Shown here in pieces: positions 46,560 to 59,775 of a stretch of DNA of 64,000 nt. The stretch is from Luidia sarsii (Eukaryota > Echinodermata > Asteroidea > Paxillosida > Luidiidae): NCBI GenBank assembly GCA_949987565.1, contig OX465114.1, forward strand, positions 7,966,933 through 8,030,932. The letters run 5' to 3'. Each line of letters opens with the position of its first letter. Positions within the stretch are counted from its first letter, which is position 1. The position numbers were made by a program, and so were the translations under genes. The notes beneath the pieces are model-generated. The model did no database searches and had not been told where the DNA came from. It saw only the letters and a program-made list of their open reading frames with translations.

Positions 46560-47130
46560 ATGAGAGGGAGGAGAGGGAGCGGAGGGGGAGGGGGTAGAGA
46601 GAGAGAGAGAGACGAGACGCGGGACGGCAGAGCGAACGGACAAACTCCATTTTGCTTAGACCTTGATTAGCATAAACTGGTAATGCTCATGAAGAACGTA
46701 CAGGCACGCACGCATGCACGGCAACGGGAAACGCAGTGTGCAGGCATATAGTAGGGAAGAGAGAGAGAGAGGGGTACCCTAAGCCAACCACTCTGGCAGC
46801 TAGCCATGGAACGAACCAAAAGGTCACCTGATTCCCCTCAGGCAAAAGCTTCTACATCCCCTCCCTCCCTCCCCCCTCTCTCTATCCCTTCTCTATCCCT
46901 CTATCTCTCTCTCTCCTTTCCTCTCTCTCTCTTTCTTCCTCCCTCCACAACCCTTTTTTTACAGGGGGAGGGAGGGTAAACCAGGCGCAGCTTAAGTTCT
47001 ATAGAGACTGCTACAATTACCAAGCTCCATTAACATGATATGTCGTAAAGCCACAGTGGATTATGGATGAAGAAAATGAGAGGAGAGAGAGAGAGAGAGA
47101 GGGTAGAGAGAGGGAAATCAGAGGGACGTA
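46560..47130. other. GA/CT runs with short unique islands
   Basis: GA run (46590-46612), a unique island, CT run (46855-46950) and GA run (47080-47115). The islands include TTGATTAGCATAAACTGGTAATG (46661) and CATTAACATGATATG (47027), rich in homeodomain-type TAAT/ATTA words. No gene. Confidence 0.4.
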
Positions 47131-47340
47131 CTATACAGGTTACCTTACCGCCACTGATTGAGTCCTTGATGAGCAAATAATGGACTGGGTTTGTGGTTTT
47201 TTGGTAGGAATCGGCCATTATTGCTGGTTTCAATATTTAAAATTACTATGACAATGCTGGGGGCTAATGAGGGATGGGGAAGGGGGCGGGGGTGGTACCT
47301 GTTGGTCGAGTTACATATTGCCCAATTACATGATCTTGCC

Positions 47341-47650
47341 TAGCTCTGTAACAGGTTGCCACACTGTGTGCCATGCCCAACTCTGTAACAGGTGGCCACA
47401 CTGTGTGACATGCCTAACTCTTTAATAGGTGGCCACACTGTGTGACATGCCTAACTCTGTGACAGGTGGCCACACTGTGTGACATGCCTAACTCTGTAAT
47501 AGGTGGCCACACTGTGTGACATGCCTAACTCTGTGACAGGTTGCCTAACTTTGCGACTGGTTGTCTAACTCTGTAACGGGTTGCCACACTGTGTGGCAGG
47601 CCCAACTCTGTATTAACAGGTTGACAACTTGCCACACTGTGTGACAAGCC
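47341..47650 (+). repeat. 37-bp minisatellite in copy 1
   Basis: About eight units containing AACTCTGTAACAGG, TGGCCACACTGTGTGACATG and CCT, diverging towards the right end. Copy 2 equivalent is about 59336-59646 with the same number of units and a few substitutions. Confidence 0.9.
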
Positions 47651-47949
47651 CGACCCTGCCAGGGTTGGTTTCGATCCGGCTAGAGCATGCTACCTGGTTC
47701 GGAACCGGGTTGAAATTTTAGTAGTGGGAAAAGGGTTGAAAAAAATCTCGGGGTCGGAAACGGTTCGATTACAGACAGTGTGAAAAGGCCTTTAGTTCCT
47801 CAGATGTAATACAAGTCCATTCTGTTCCATAGGCTTTTAATTGCTTCCAAAGAGACCGAGACCTAGAGACCAAGACACGGTTGTGGTAATTTGGAGATTC
47901 AAGTACATGTGTAAGGTAAAGGTTAGGTTTGGGGAAATGTACTTCACCT

Positions 47950-48310
47950 TTTCGCGTTTGACCTTTGAACCCCGGCTTGTAAAAGGATGTATGGGCTTGA
48001 CTGGCTGTACAGGAACATCATGCAGAATGCATTGTTGCAGGACTGATAGGAAGGTGGGGTTTAGGGTTAGGTTCATTTCGCGTTTGACCTTTGAACCCCG
48101 GCTTGTAAAGGGTGTATGGGCCGGCTGTACATGAACATCTTGCAGAATCCATTGTTGCAGGACTGACAGGAAGGTGGGGGTTAGGGTTAGGTTTGGGGAA
48201 TGTATTTCACATTTCGCGTTTGACCTTTGAACCCCGGCTTGTAAAGGGTTTATGGGCCGGCTGTACATGAACATCTTGCAGAATCCATTGTTGTAGGACT
48301 GACAGGAAGG
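47950..48310 (+). repeat. Three-copy tandem repeat, 128-136 bp
   Basis: CGTTTGACCTTTGAACCCCG recurs at about 47953, 48080 and 48216, each followed by a GGCTGTACA.GAACATC..GCAGAAT.CATTGTTG block and GGGTTAGGTT. The homologous region of copy 2 (60010-60245) has two units. Confidence 0.88.
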
Positions 48311-48817
48311 TGGGGGATGTGAGCGTGGTGAAATTGACCATTGGGAAAGGAACAAGCAAGCACAGAGAGAGGAAAACCAAGGAACTGATGAAAAAAAAAC
48401 GGAGGCTCCGAATTGCTGAAGATTGGAGCCCGATCAAATTGTGTGGACGGGTGCCGCAGGGGGGAAGGGGGAGGGTGTTGGGGGGGGGGGGGGGCTTTTG
48501 GGGGCACGCATACAGCCAGGCTGTCTGAAAGCCCACAGCAGATAGAGGGGGGGGTGCCATCTAATAATCCCCGCGAGCAAGCGGAGACAGGAAGTTCTGA
48601 GATGCTGCGGGGACGAAGAAGAGGCTGCAGAGAAAGAATGAAGGCGTCTGACTGAAATCTCGAGCATGTCAGAGAGAGAGAGACAGAGAGACAGAGAGAG
48701 AGAGAGTGAGGAATGAAAAGAAGGGGGGTAAAATGGGGTCTGGGGGAATTGGAGGAGGGGCATGGGGGTATGAGGTATTTAGGCATCTCTGGACGAGACG
48801 AGACGAATTCAATGAAA

Positions 48818-49455
48818 ACGAGAAATATATGTCTGTTGTGAAACAGAGCATAGAGCTTTTCCGCTTCTGTTTGTAACAAGTCATAGAATAGCCCCATTCC
48901 TACTCCAAAACGCATGTACATATTTTGTGCACGAAGCCTATGGGACTCGAGTGTGGTATTCAAAAATTCATAAAAATATAAACAATGGTCCTTCGGTTCC
49001 AAACTTTAGATTTGGAATGTCTAGCACGATAGCTAACTACATACCAAATTTCGAGATGATCGGCCAATGCCTTATATGTGTTTTAAAATCACACATTTTG
49101 ATGACGTCATGATTGCGTAACGACATTTTGGCTCCGGAAGGTGTTTCTAAACCATGTCCCCAATAGATATAAAAAAAAATGAAAAAAATCTCGCTCCGTT
49201 GGCCAAATATGCTCATTTCAATGTGAAAATCTGAAAAGTTCATGACCTCATAAATATTCATGAGATGACGTCGCGGTCAATCGATGGCATTTGCCACGTT
49301 TGAAAAAAATCCAAGTCTGTTCAATGACCAAAGTCGTGCTTACAAAACCCCTGTGCATTGTCTATGGGCTTTGGGGGAGAAGAAGAAGAAGACTAAGAAA
49401 AAGCCTAACAAAAGATATAGCTTTTCCGCTTCCCTGGAAGCGGCGGAAAAGCTAA
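48818..49455. mobile_element. 0.64-kb insertion present only in copy 1
   Basis: Copy 2 reads ATTCAATGAAAATAAGAAGATC straight through (60770-60791). Copy 1 is interrupted by about 638 bp. AGCTTTTCCGCTTC lies near its left end (48854), and the right end (49419-49454) is a hairpin AGCTTTTCCGCTTCC/GGAAGCGGCGGAAAAGCT. The interior is AT-rich with no frame. The TTTTCCGC hairpin resembles the one at 44427. Candidate polymorphic transposon; class unresolved. Confidence 0.7.
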
Positions 49456-51300
49456 TAAGAAGATCTACCGAGATTGAATTCATGTGGGGAACAAATGAAA
49501 AAAGTGCACTTCCCTGAAATGACAGAAGAAAGAAGGAACTCCATATAGAAGTGAAAGACGACCGACTAGCTGAGTAAAACAATATGCAAGTCTGTGAGTA
49601 AATAAGTCCTTTCAGTAGTTTTAAAAGAAAGCATTATTTCGTGTGGATTCAACTATACATTTCAAATGAGCAGATAATGTGGTCTCCCTTGTAGAGCTTG
49701 CAGTCGAAAAAACATTTGGAATTCATATAAAACTGGATTTAATTCATTGCCAGAACGCATGGAGCTAACACTAACACGGGTATTTTTTTCTTCCTCGAAT
49801 CCAAATTGTCTTTCTCTTTTTTGTGCTCCTTAACTTGATTAAGGAATGACAAAGTCCGTCAGCAGTTTGGGTTTTCTGATCAGCTCCTTCCGAAAGGAAG
49901 GCAATGCCGTAATGTCGCCAGCCATTTGTCAATTTGGGCGCTAATGAATTAATAGCATTTTAGTATGCGGGAGGGGTGGGCAGGTAAATGGGTCGATTAG
50001 GGGGAGAGGGAGGGTCATTGTGGAAGGGGGGGGGGTTGGGGGTTGGGGGAGAGAGAATGGGAGCTGGCACGGTGTACTTTTCGGCACGCTGGTTCAGTGA
50101 GGGCTATTAGTATTAGATGACCAAGGTCTTTCTGCCGGCACACGTTTGGCTTACGTGCACTTCTCCGTTACTCCCTTCCTCATTGTCCCTCCACACACAG
50201 CCTCTCTCTGTCCGCCACTCTGCCCCCCCTTCTCAATCCCCCCCCCCCCCCCCCCAGGTACAGAAACCATTCCCCGGCCACAACTCCAGGACTTCCAGAG
50301 AGCACGCACGCGCGCGGACACGCGGGGGGGCCGGGGAAGCACTGCACTTCTGGAGTTCGTTCGGCCGGAGCCTGGCAAAATATCACGCAGGTCACTTCAC
50401 ACAGCGGCACGGCAAAGTGCAGACGGCCGCAGTGCAAAAGACGTCAGTCATTTTACACTAAAGCCATCGTCGTCTTTTCAGATGCCATTTTTTTTGGGGG
50501 GAGGGGGTCATATTAATTTTTCCTAACTAACCTCTCCCCAAGAATTAGTTGGGTCTTCCTCACTCAGCTGACAGTATGGTACTCGCATTAAAAGCGATCA
50601 TTTTGTTTTTCTTTTGTTCGGATTAAAATAATCTCGATGGAAAAAAACGACCCCCCCCCCACCACCTTGCAACGATTTGAGCGGCTTGTTGCCATGGTAA
50701 AATACGCAGCGGGTTGTCGCATCAAGGATGCTGCGGATAAAAAAAAAAACCTGTTGGGCAGTCTTGACGCAACAACCAGACGTGTTTCTGCAACCCCCCG
50801 TAATCTGCTGACTGTCAAAACCGTCTATAAATGGCCGCTTACTACGTCTAATTGGCGATTTCCCCTCTTGTCCAACACCCTCCCCCCTCCCTATCCCCTT
50901 GATTCATAGCCAGGAATGGAACCGTAAATTTCAGCGGTTCACAGCAAGGTTCACCCACTCATTCCGATCCAGCAATTTCATCCCCCCCCCCCCTTCAGCA
51001 AACCACAAGCTGTCTCTAATTTTAGATGCAAGTAAAAAAAAAAAGAAAAAAAAAAGAGGAAAATTCATGATCTCTCAGCGTTTGCAATTTGTCCGAGGAA
51101 ACGTCCAATTTTCACATTTAAATGTCAGCTTGGATTTGTCAACAGCCTCCTTACCCACCACCACCCCACCCCACCCGCTGGCAATAGAAATGGACACATA
51201 TTCATGTTGTCATGTCTTTCGCCCACCGGCAAATTTCATGGTGGTGGTGGTGGGGGGAGGGGTAGGGAAAACTGTCAACAATTTCTGACATTTCCTCTGA
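49456..51300. other. Unique-looking non-coding sequence in copy 1
   Basis: 49860-49965 contains homeodomain-type words (GCGCTAATGAATTAATAGC). 50130-50520 is mixed and C-rich. 50560-51260 holds a CTATAAATGGCCGC word at about 50823. The sequence is nearly identical in copy 2 but that reflects the duplication. No supported exon. Confidence 0.4.
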
Positions 51301-51469
51301 GAACAGAAGAGAGGGATGGAGAGACATGGATAGAGAGAGAGACAGACAGACAGACAGAGGGATAGAGAGGGAGAGGGAGGGAGAGAAGGGGGGACAAGGA
51401 AAGGGATGGAGAGGCGGAGAGGGGGAGGGAGGGAGGGAGAGGGGGGAGGGAGATGGAGAGAGAGGGAGG

Positions 51470-51669
51470 NNNNNNNNNNNNNNNNNNNNNNNNNNNNNNN
51501 NNNNNNNNNNNNNNNNNNNNNNNNNNNNNNNNNNNNNNNNNNNNNNNNNNNNNNNNNNNNNNNNNNNNNNNNNNNNNNNNNNNNNNNNNNNNNNNNNNNN
51601 NNNNNNNNNNNNNNNNNNNNNNNNNNNNNNNNNNNNNNNNNNNNNNNNNNNNNNNNNNNNNNNNNNNNN
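51470..51669. other. Assembly gap of 200 N
   Basis: Exactly 200 unknown bases, a round number that suggests a gap of arbitrary size. The left flank enters a GA minisatellite; the right flank restarts at the sequence seen at 39191. Confidence 0.99.
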
Positions 51670-51879
51670 GGACTCGACAGGGAGCGGAGCGAGAGTGGAG
51701 TGCGGGCTGCAGGGAGGTGAGGTGAGGTGGTATGGGGGGAGGCCCGGGGTGCTGTCGATTTGATGACAGATTGCTGACGGCGATTACGGAATCAGAGTGG
51801 GGGGTGGTGGTGGCGATGGAGACAGACGGGAGACTGACAGGGCCACGACGGTGGCACAGTGGCGATGAGGAAGTGGAGG

Positions 51880-52410
51880 AGGGGATAGGAAGAAAAAGAG
51901 AGAGAGAGGCGATGTGATGGACGGCAGAAGGAAAGAGGAAGGATGAAGGAAAAGAAGATGTAGGGAAGAGGGCAGGTTGGTGGAGGGGAGATGGAAGGGG
52001 GAGAGGGCGGGTGAAGGAAGTTAGGAAAGTACGAGAGCTGGTTAGGCTCCAAGATGTTTGAGAGGAGGAGGGGGGGAGGGGATAGGAAGAAAGAGAGAGA
52101 GGCGATGGGATGGACGGCAGAAGGAAAGAGGAAGGGATGAAGGAAAAGAAGATGCAGGGAAGAGGGCAGGTTGGTGGAGGGGAGATGGAAGGGGGGAGGG
52201 CGGGTGAAGGAAGTTAGGAAAGTACGAGAGCTGGTTAGGCTCCAAGGTGCTTAAGAGGAGGAGGAGGAGGAGGGGATAGGAAGAAAGAGAGAGGGGCGAT
52301 GAGATGGACGGCAGAAGGAAAGAGGAAGGGATGAAGGAAAAGAAGATGCAGGGAAGAGGGCAGGTTGGTGGAGGGGAGATGGAGGTGGAGAGGGCGGGTG
52401 AAGGAGGACG
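51880..52410 (+). repeat. Minisatellite in copy 2, three units
   Basis: Landmark GATGGACGGCAG at about 51916, 52108 and 52302. Units of about 193 bp, shorter than in copy 1 because the (GAG)n segment is contracted. Confidence 0.9.
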
Positions 52411-53227
52411 AGGGGGTGGGGCGAGTGGAGTTCCAGGTATACGAGGAGGCAAAAGAAGAGGGGGAGGAGCACAGGAGGAGAATATGATGAGGTGGATGAG
52501 AGGGATGGGGTGAGGGATGAGAGGATGGTAGTGATAGTGAGGATGGACGAGAACGAGGTGCATGCATGGTGAGGATGAGCTGGATGTGGCCGATGTAAAG
52601 GCTTGGCCTGGATTTGGGATTCTAGTTACAGGACCTCTCCTACCCCTGAACTAAGCCACAAGCTACAGACACAACCACCCGGTCCGATTAGTCAACGTCA
52701 CGGCAAGAGTAGAATCCTCGGTCGAATCGATCATAATCCCCGTGAACTGGGCGCGCGCGTACAGCTGCAGCCCCTGCCAGACAGGCACGGCGACCCGTCC
52801 CATCTGCGCCACCGGACGAGAATCGAAGAGTGAGCTCGCACGCACGCAGGCCAAGATCAATACCTCGAAAAAGTGTGCCAAATCCATACGGAGACCAAAA
52901 AAAAAATGAAGTCGTTATGCAAATGTGACACGCGGGCCCCTAGGACCACCTTTCTGTCTCTGTGCGTGCATGCAAAAATACAATTATACAGATACAATTA
53001 TATTAAGAAAAATGGCAAAGTTGGTCGAATTTTTTTGTGGGGTAAAAAAGAATGATGGGGACTATCAAGTTTTTTTTTTCTTAATCTTCTTTCATCTCAT
53101 ACCTTTTTGGTAGCCACTTGTACCGAAGGACAAAATAATGATACACGGGAATGTGATTCTAGGTGAGGGACCGTAAAAAAAATCAAGCGAAGCAAAAAAG
53201 AAAACAAAAACAGGAGTGTTTTGTTGT

Positions 53228-53585
53228 GGTCGATTGAGGGCGCTGTTCAACTAAATTAGTGTAGTTAAAAAGTATAGGCCTACGCCCCCCCCCAAAAAAA
53301 ATAATAAGTGAAGGTTTATACCATGGGCTCCATGGTTATGCGTTCGATTCTAACTAACATCTGCCACTTCACTCTATACTTTCCAATTCAACCATAGTTT
53401 TGCCTCAAAATTTGCATAAAAAGGCTGATTCGGACCCACGCCTTTAAAGATTCGTCAATAGAAATCATACTTAATTAATTTGTTTGGGGTGACACGAAAA
53501 TTCCGCACTCGTTTACCATCACCGAACCTCCTCCTGCCCTTCCTTGAAAAAAAAAATGGCGGTGATGTTGCGCCCTCTATCGACC
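53228..53585. mobile_element. Copy 2 equivalent of the GGTCGAT TIR element
   Basis: Same ends and interior as 41238-41594 with small indels in the A/C runs. Confidence 0.5.
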
Positions 53586-56500
53586 GAAATTTGCTTGTAT
53601 TACATTTCAACTAGTCCAGAAACGGTCCAAAAACCACGACGGCGGGAGTTTAAAAAGAATAATAAAAAAGGCACTTTCTCTTGAAACGGTACAGATACAC
53701 GATTCCCCCAGAACAGCCGAAACCATGGAAAAGGGATGTAACGAAAAAAGGAAGAGATTTAAGGAGCGCTTAACATTCAGACTGTAAGCCTCTTCGTGTG
53801 TGACGCACCGCATACTCAGCCGCACGCAACAGCGACGACACTCCCTTGCCCTCATCACGGAGCCCCTAATGCGTTGCCAAGGATACCGGTGATACTATTC
53901 AATTTGACACGCTTGTGCATGAAACACAGGCCCGGTATACAACGGCGCGTCCCATTTGTGACGTGAGCGACCCTAAATTGACCTACCTTTTTTTCCGCAC
54001 GACAGCGGGTTCCGTCCGTCTTGACACGGTCTTGGGCACCTGGCGTCAGCGTTAATTTACCGTGGGTTAGTTCGTCCGATGGGAAACGCCGGCTTACCTG
54101 CAAGGTCCTGTCTGGATCATTATAAGGCTATTATTACGGCTGGGAAGTACACACGACTCTGGCTATGGACGTATAATAAAGGTCTAAGTGACACCACTAG
54201 CAGCTGTGGCCATGATGATGGCGCCCCATAGCTTTCTGCGTTACTTCCGGCCGTGCCCGATGAATAATAATAGAACAAGGCCGATATCAAGGCGCCCGCG
54301 CACTGTGCCAATATTGTATGGAACGCCAATCGGGCAAAATTCGAACACACAGAGTAAAACGATTGAAAACAGGCTTAATTTTTTGTATATCTTTTCTTTT
54401 ATTGGATTAGTTTTTTTCCCCCGATGGTACAAGTAAACATGCACATCAGTGTATTCTATATTGTACACTATAAGATTTTTTTTTATTTTCATACACTACA
54501 ATCGTGCAGTGACAACACAATACAAACCACTCAAGCATGATCACCTGACTGATCATGTGATCTCCGTCGAATACATCAGTAGCAAAAAGGAGACATTTTG
54601 TTATTCAAGTTGAAAATATACCAGTTTCTCCAAAAGAACTGGACTGCCTTTCAAGAACCTGACTAATTAATAAAGTTACCTCTGTTTTGTTTTCCTCTTT
54701 GTTTTACTAAACATTAAATTCATTTCTCGTTTCGTTTACAATACGCTGTACACAGGCCCATTTCTCATGGTAAGTGTCCCCCAAAAATTCAATGAAAATA
54801 ACTTCCTCTTTTAAGTTTTCTTCTTTTAATCTGTTAATTACATGTACAATTATGTGTACGTGGTCCTGAATCTTTGAAAAAAAATAATAAGTAACTCATG
54901 TCATTTGTACACAATTTTTTCACCAATATTTACAAGCAATGTGAGTAGATCTCAATACATGGCCTTCTTTCCCGCTTCCAATCGTAGCAAATTAAAAACG
55001 TAATTAAAAAACAAAACAAAAAACAGGAACAAACCAAAAAAGGGGACAAGCATTTCCATAATGCAAGCTGACAGTTTTCAAAATACCAAGCTGACACTGT
55101 CAAAACTCCATTGAAAAATACAAATATCATTAATTACATTCCTTCTTTAAAAGGTTAAGCATCATCACTTATCAATATCTTACAAAGTCCATGGTTACCC
55201 AAATACTTCTTTTTATATATCTTCCCCAATTGTTTTTTTTTTTTTAAGAGTTTGCCCCCACAATCAGTATTTTCCGGTCATCTTTGTGTCTGTCCATGAC
55301 AAGTCGCTTTGAGTACAAAACTGTATAAGCAGGATGACTTCTTGCCCTCTGTCAGCCATCTTACCACTCCACAGGACCAATTCACTGCAAAGCATGTAGT
55401 CATCTCTACAGGGAATTGGTATAGGAGCAGTAATATGAACCACCTTGCTCAACATACTCAATCATAAGCCACTAGCCATCCATCTCCCCACAACCATACA
55501 CACACAAAAAAAGACTGGCACCTGTCATTAAGTATCTGTGGCCCACTGCTATAACACTGTCCTGTTTCGGGGGACCAGACACTACTAGAGTTACCATGCA
55601 GTCGACTTTTTCATGTTTTCGAGTTTTCAGCAAAATTCAAACAAATATACGGTAATACAAGCTGATCTTCGACACAGCCAATCGTGGGGCTTCTTCCATC
55701 TCCAGGGTTTCTCAGCCCTGATTGGCCCATTCGTTTGAACAACTTCCCATGGGGCTACATGCAGAGACTCATTTTCTGAACTTTGCTGAACATCCGTTAA
55801 TTTCCCCCGAATTCTCATCGATATCTAAAGTGGAAAACTGTCTGGGTATCTAATATTCCTGCCATCATAATTTTTTTAATTTTTTTCTTCTTTCGTTCTT
55901 TGGAAGAGTCCAAGTTGAGAGATAAAAAATAGGCATTTTCTACAAGGCTTGTTTTTTTATTTACAGGTAAACAAAGCAACATTATATAAACTCTTCTTTT
56001 TCCCCCATCTTTTTTTTTTAAGGAACAGAACCAACTACGCTCAGTGCTTGTCTACACATACAAATGCACCTCGTGGTCTTGAAAATACAGGAAAAACAAA
56101 TTGCTGGAATGTTTTCTTTGCTTTCAACAGTTGTCAAAAAATAACAAGATCAAGGGGTACTTCTTAAAAAGGTCAAAGTGGAGGACAGCTCAGTAAAAAA
56201 ACATATTACTGCAAAATCTTGAGAGAAAAAACAACAACCAAGAAACAAAAACTGCCCTGCTTCTTTTCAAAGGCTTCTGTTTCTCAGCCATATGGCAAAA
56301 AGTAAAAAAATTAAAATAAAAACCTAGATAGCCCGTGCAGAATGCCAATAGTGTTTTGCCAATGGCATATTGGGCCAAAGGAAGGAGAAGTAGGAAATAA
56401 AAATCATAAGAAAAACAATAGCTTTTCCGCTTTGCAGTGGAAAAGCCAAAAAAACTCAGAACTGTAGATGGCCTGAAGTTTCGATCCCTGCAGGACCTTT

Positions 56501-57255
56501 CTCGATGGCAGAATATGAAAGAACAAAAGAATGTTTTGAAGCTCCTGAACTTTCCGATCATTCTGAAAGTCACCGGGTCACTCGTCTCCGAAAATTCTAC
56601 ACTTCTGAGGGACATGAGACAGCACAGATTCGACAAGGGATGAACTGATAAAAATGGTTCTTGATTTTTACAAAAAGGCCGCAAACAAACCTCTGTGTAA
56701 CTTTTTCATAGTATGAGCTCAGCAGTTCAGGCAGTTCAGACGGAAATACTGTACAAAGGGCTGCAGCTTGAAAAAACAACATTCCCGAATGGATATGTTA
56801 CTATTGCGTAGATTCCTTGAGACACCTGGGATGGATAACCCATTGTAAGTAGTGATAGGACATGCGGTACATCATTCATCGTCTTGCTATTGATTGTAAG
56901 TAGGGACGACTTTGGTTAGATCAACCGCTTGCTGATGGTCGTGCATGCTACATGTGTACAAAGTCATGCTCCAAGATTCCATTTGAACAGTTCTCCTTGA
57001 AGCTCTTTCATAGCGGTTGCAGCAACAGAAGACAAAGGAAGGACGCACAGAAAACATGACTGGCCAACCAAGCAACAAGGGCACATATAAGTCGCACAAC
57101 AAAGCCAGTCACAGATTAAAGCATCTGAAATACGCATGTGCACGTATGCGGGTACCGCACTTTGATGAATAATGCCTGTGCTTTGGAGTTCAAGGAAAAA
57201 AGGATGGGTCATGCAGGATGTGGAAGATTTCGGGCCTAGGTAATTTGGGGAAAGA
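53586..57255. other. AT-rich non-coding sequence in copy 2
   Basis: Homologous to 41595-45240; no gene recognised. It includes the hairpin at about 56419-56446 and the foldback fragment at 56473-56513. Confidence 0.5.
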
Positions 57256-57259
57256 CAGA

Positions 57260-57720
57260 GGATAAAGAGAGAGAGTGAGAGACAGACATATAGAGGCAGA
57301 CAGAGACAGATGGGAATAGAGAGAGAGAGGATGGAAAGAGGAAAGACAGTGATAGAGGAAGAGAGACCGAGTGATAAAGAGGACGGGAGAGACAAATAGA
57401 GAGGGGCAGGGGAAAGAGAGACATACATAATGTAGAGAGAGGGGAGGGAGAGAGGAGGGAGAGAGGAGGGAGAGAGACACACACAGAGGGAGAGAGAAAG
57501 AAAGGGGGAGGGAGAGGAGGGAGAGAGAGGACACAGAGAGGGAGAGAGATCACACACAGAGGCAGAGAGAAATAGAGGAAGAGAGAGAGCGAGACACACA
57601 GAGGGAGAGAGAGAGGAGACAGAGAGAGAGAGAGGGGGAGGGAGAGAGAAAGAGAGGGTGGGAGACACAGAGGGAGAGAGAAAGAGAGGGAGAGAGAGGG
57701 AAAGGGAGGAAATGGAAGAG
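57260..57720. repeat. GA-rich tract in copy 2
   Basis: Homologous to 45270-45745 with several short contractions. A second GA run lies at 58075-58172. Confidence 0.92.
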
Positions 57721-58120
57721 GAAGTCAAATATCTGAATATGCCAAACTGCTTCCCACTGACACTGCCTCAGAACCCCATGTGCTGTCTAATCGACATCAT
57801 TTTCCATCCGACAAGATCATTATCCTTGACTGCATTAGGAGAGGAGGAAGAGAGGGAGGGAGGGGGGAGGGAAAGGAGGGGAAATATGACTGCGACGTAA
57901 CCCAATGCCTCTCATCCACTTGACAGATAAAAAAGATGTAAAAAAAAAGATTCTGCAAAATCGTTCTCTGAAAATGCCCATGCCTTCTCTGCTCCGAGTG
58001 CTCCGAGCCTTCTGTCCTTGGCTATGCACGAATCGATTAAAAACTGACCATGTAGAACACGGTAGGAGAAATGGAGGGAGAGAGAGAGGAGAGAGAGAGA
58101 GAGGAGAGATAAAGAGAGGC

Positions 58121-58172
<52 letters not shown>

Positions 58173-59062
58173 GAGGGCAATACATCATGTGTACTATCAG
58201 GGGGGAAGTACGAGAAATGCTGGAAAACACTGCAACTGTTTGACCGGCTGGCCTACGACAAGCACAAAGTCCAGTGATGAACACAGGACAGTGGCAGCAG
58301 CAGCAGCAGCAGAAAGGAGCACCTCAGACCACCCCTCCAGACCCCCCCCCCCCCCGAAACCCACCCCCCCAAACAATTCCGCCGTCTTTCAACGTCCACA
58401 AATAAAAATGAAGAAGAGGAGAATCATTATGTCCCATCCCCCACACACCCCCTAACCCCTCGTCACCATCTCACATGCGTGACCTGGCCGCGCCACTTGG
58501 CTACGAATCACACTTGACAGGCGGATATGAGAGGGAGGAGAGGGAGCGGAGGGGGGGGGGGGGGTAGAGAGAGAGGGAGAGAGAGAGAGACGAGACGCTG
58601 GACGGCAGAGCGAACGGACAAACTCCATTTCGCTTAGACCTTGATTAGCATAAACTGGTAATGTTCATGAAGAACGTACAGGCACGCACGCATGCATGGC
58701 AACGGGAAACGCAGTGTGCAGGCATATAGTAGGGAAGAGAGAGAGAGAGGGGTACCCTAAGCCAACCACTCTGGCAGCTAGCCATGGAACGAACCAAAAG
58801 GTCACCTGATTCCCCTCAGGCAAAAGCTTCTACATCCCCTCCCTCCCTCCCCCCTCTCTCTATCCCTTTCTCTATCCCTCTATCTCTCTCTCTCTCCTTT
58901 CCTCTCTCTCTCTTTCTTTCTTCCTCCCTCCACAACCCTTTTTTTACAGGGGGGGGAGGGTAAACCAGGCGCAGCTTAAGTTCTATAGAGACTGCTACAA
59001 TTACCAAGCTCCATTAACATGATATGTCGTAAAGCCACAGTGGATTATGGATGAAGAAAATG

Positions 59063-59098
<36 letters not shown>

Positions 59099-59335
59099 GT
59101 AGAGAGAGGGAAATCAGAGGGACGTACTATACAGGTTACCTTACCGCCACTGATTGAGTCCTTGATGAGCAAATAATGGACTGGGTTTGGGTTTTTTTGG
59201 TAGGATTCCGCCATTATTGCTGGTTTAATATTTAAAATTACTATGACAATGCTGGGGGCTAGTGAGGGATGGGGAAGGGGGCGGGGGTGGTACCTGTTGG
59301 TCGAGTTACATATTGCCCAATTACATGATCTTGCC

Positions 59336-59646
59336 TAGCTCTGTAACAGGTTGCCACACTGTGTGCCATGCCCAACTCTGTAACAGGTGGCCACACTGTG
59401 TGACATGCCTAACTCTTTAATAGGTGGCCACACTGTGTGACATGCCTAACTCTGTGACAGGTGGCCACACTGTGTGACATGCTTAACTCTGTAATAGGTG
59501 GCCACACTGTGTGACATGCCTAACTCTGTGACATGTTGCCTAACTTTGCGACTGGTTGTCTAACTCTGTAACGGGTTGCCACACTGTGTGGCAGGCCCAA
59601 CTCTGTATTAACAGGTCGACAACTTGCCACACTGTGTGACAAGCCC
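59336..59646 (+). repeat. 37-bp minisatellite in copy 2
   Basis: Homologous to 47341-47650, about eight units. Confidence 0.9.
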
Positions 59647-59737
59647 GACCCTGCCAGGGTTGGTTTCGATCCGGCTAGAGCATGCTACCCGGTTCGGAAC
59701 CGGGTTGAAATTTTAGTAGTGGGAAAAGGGTTGAAAA

Positions 59738-59775
59738 AAATCTCGGGGTCGGAACCGGTTCCGACCCCGAGATTT
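59738..59775. repeat. Perfect 38-bp palindrome, copy 2 only
   Basis: Arms AAATCTCGGGGTCGG around the centre AACCGGTT. Copy 1 reads ATCTCGGGGTCGGAAACGG + TTCGATTACAGACAG at the same place, so the second arm is missing there. Confidence 0.9.

Larger units (their letters stand above)
39191..51469 (+). repeat. Large direct duplication, copy 1
   Basis: Collinear with 51670-62819. It starts GGACTCGACAGGGAGCGG and ends in GGAGATGGAGAGAGAGGGAGG against the gap. The offset is about 11,991-11,993 bp over 41.6-44.7 kb and about 11,351-11,353 bp over 50.6-51.4 kb, the 640-bp change coming from an insertion only in this copy. Single-base differences are sparse in the non-repetitive parts; homologous 164-codon frames differ by one residue. 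Confidence 0.95.

Noticed and set aside
48058..48195. Interstitial telomere repeat (TTAGGG words)
   Set aside because: Only about two TTAGGG units per minisatellite copy; part of the 128-136-bp repeat.
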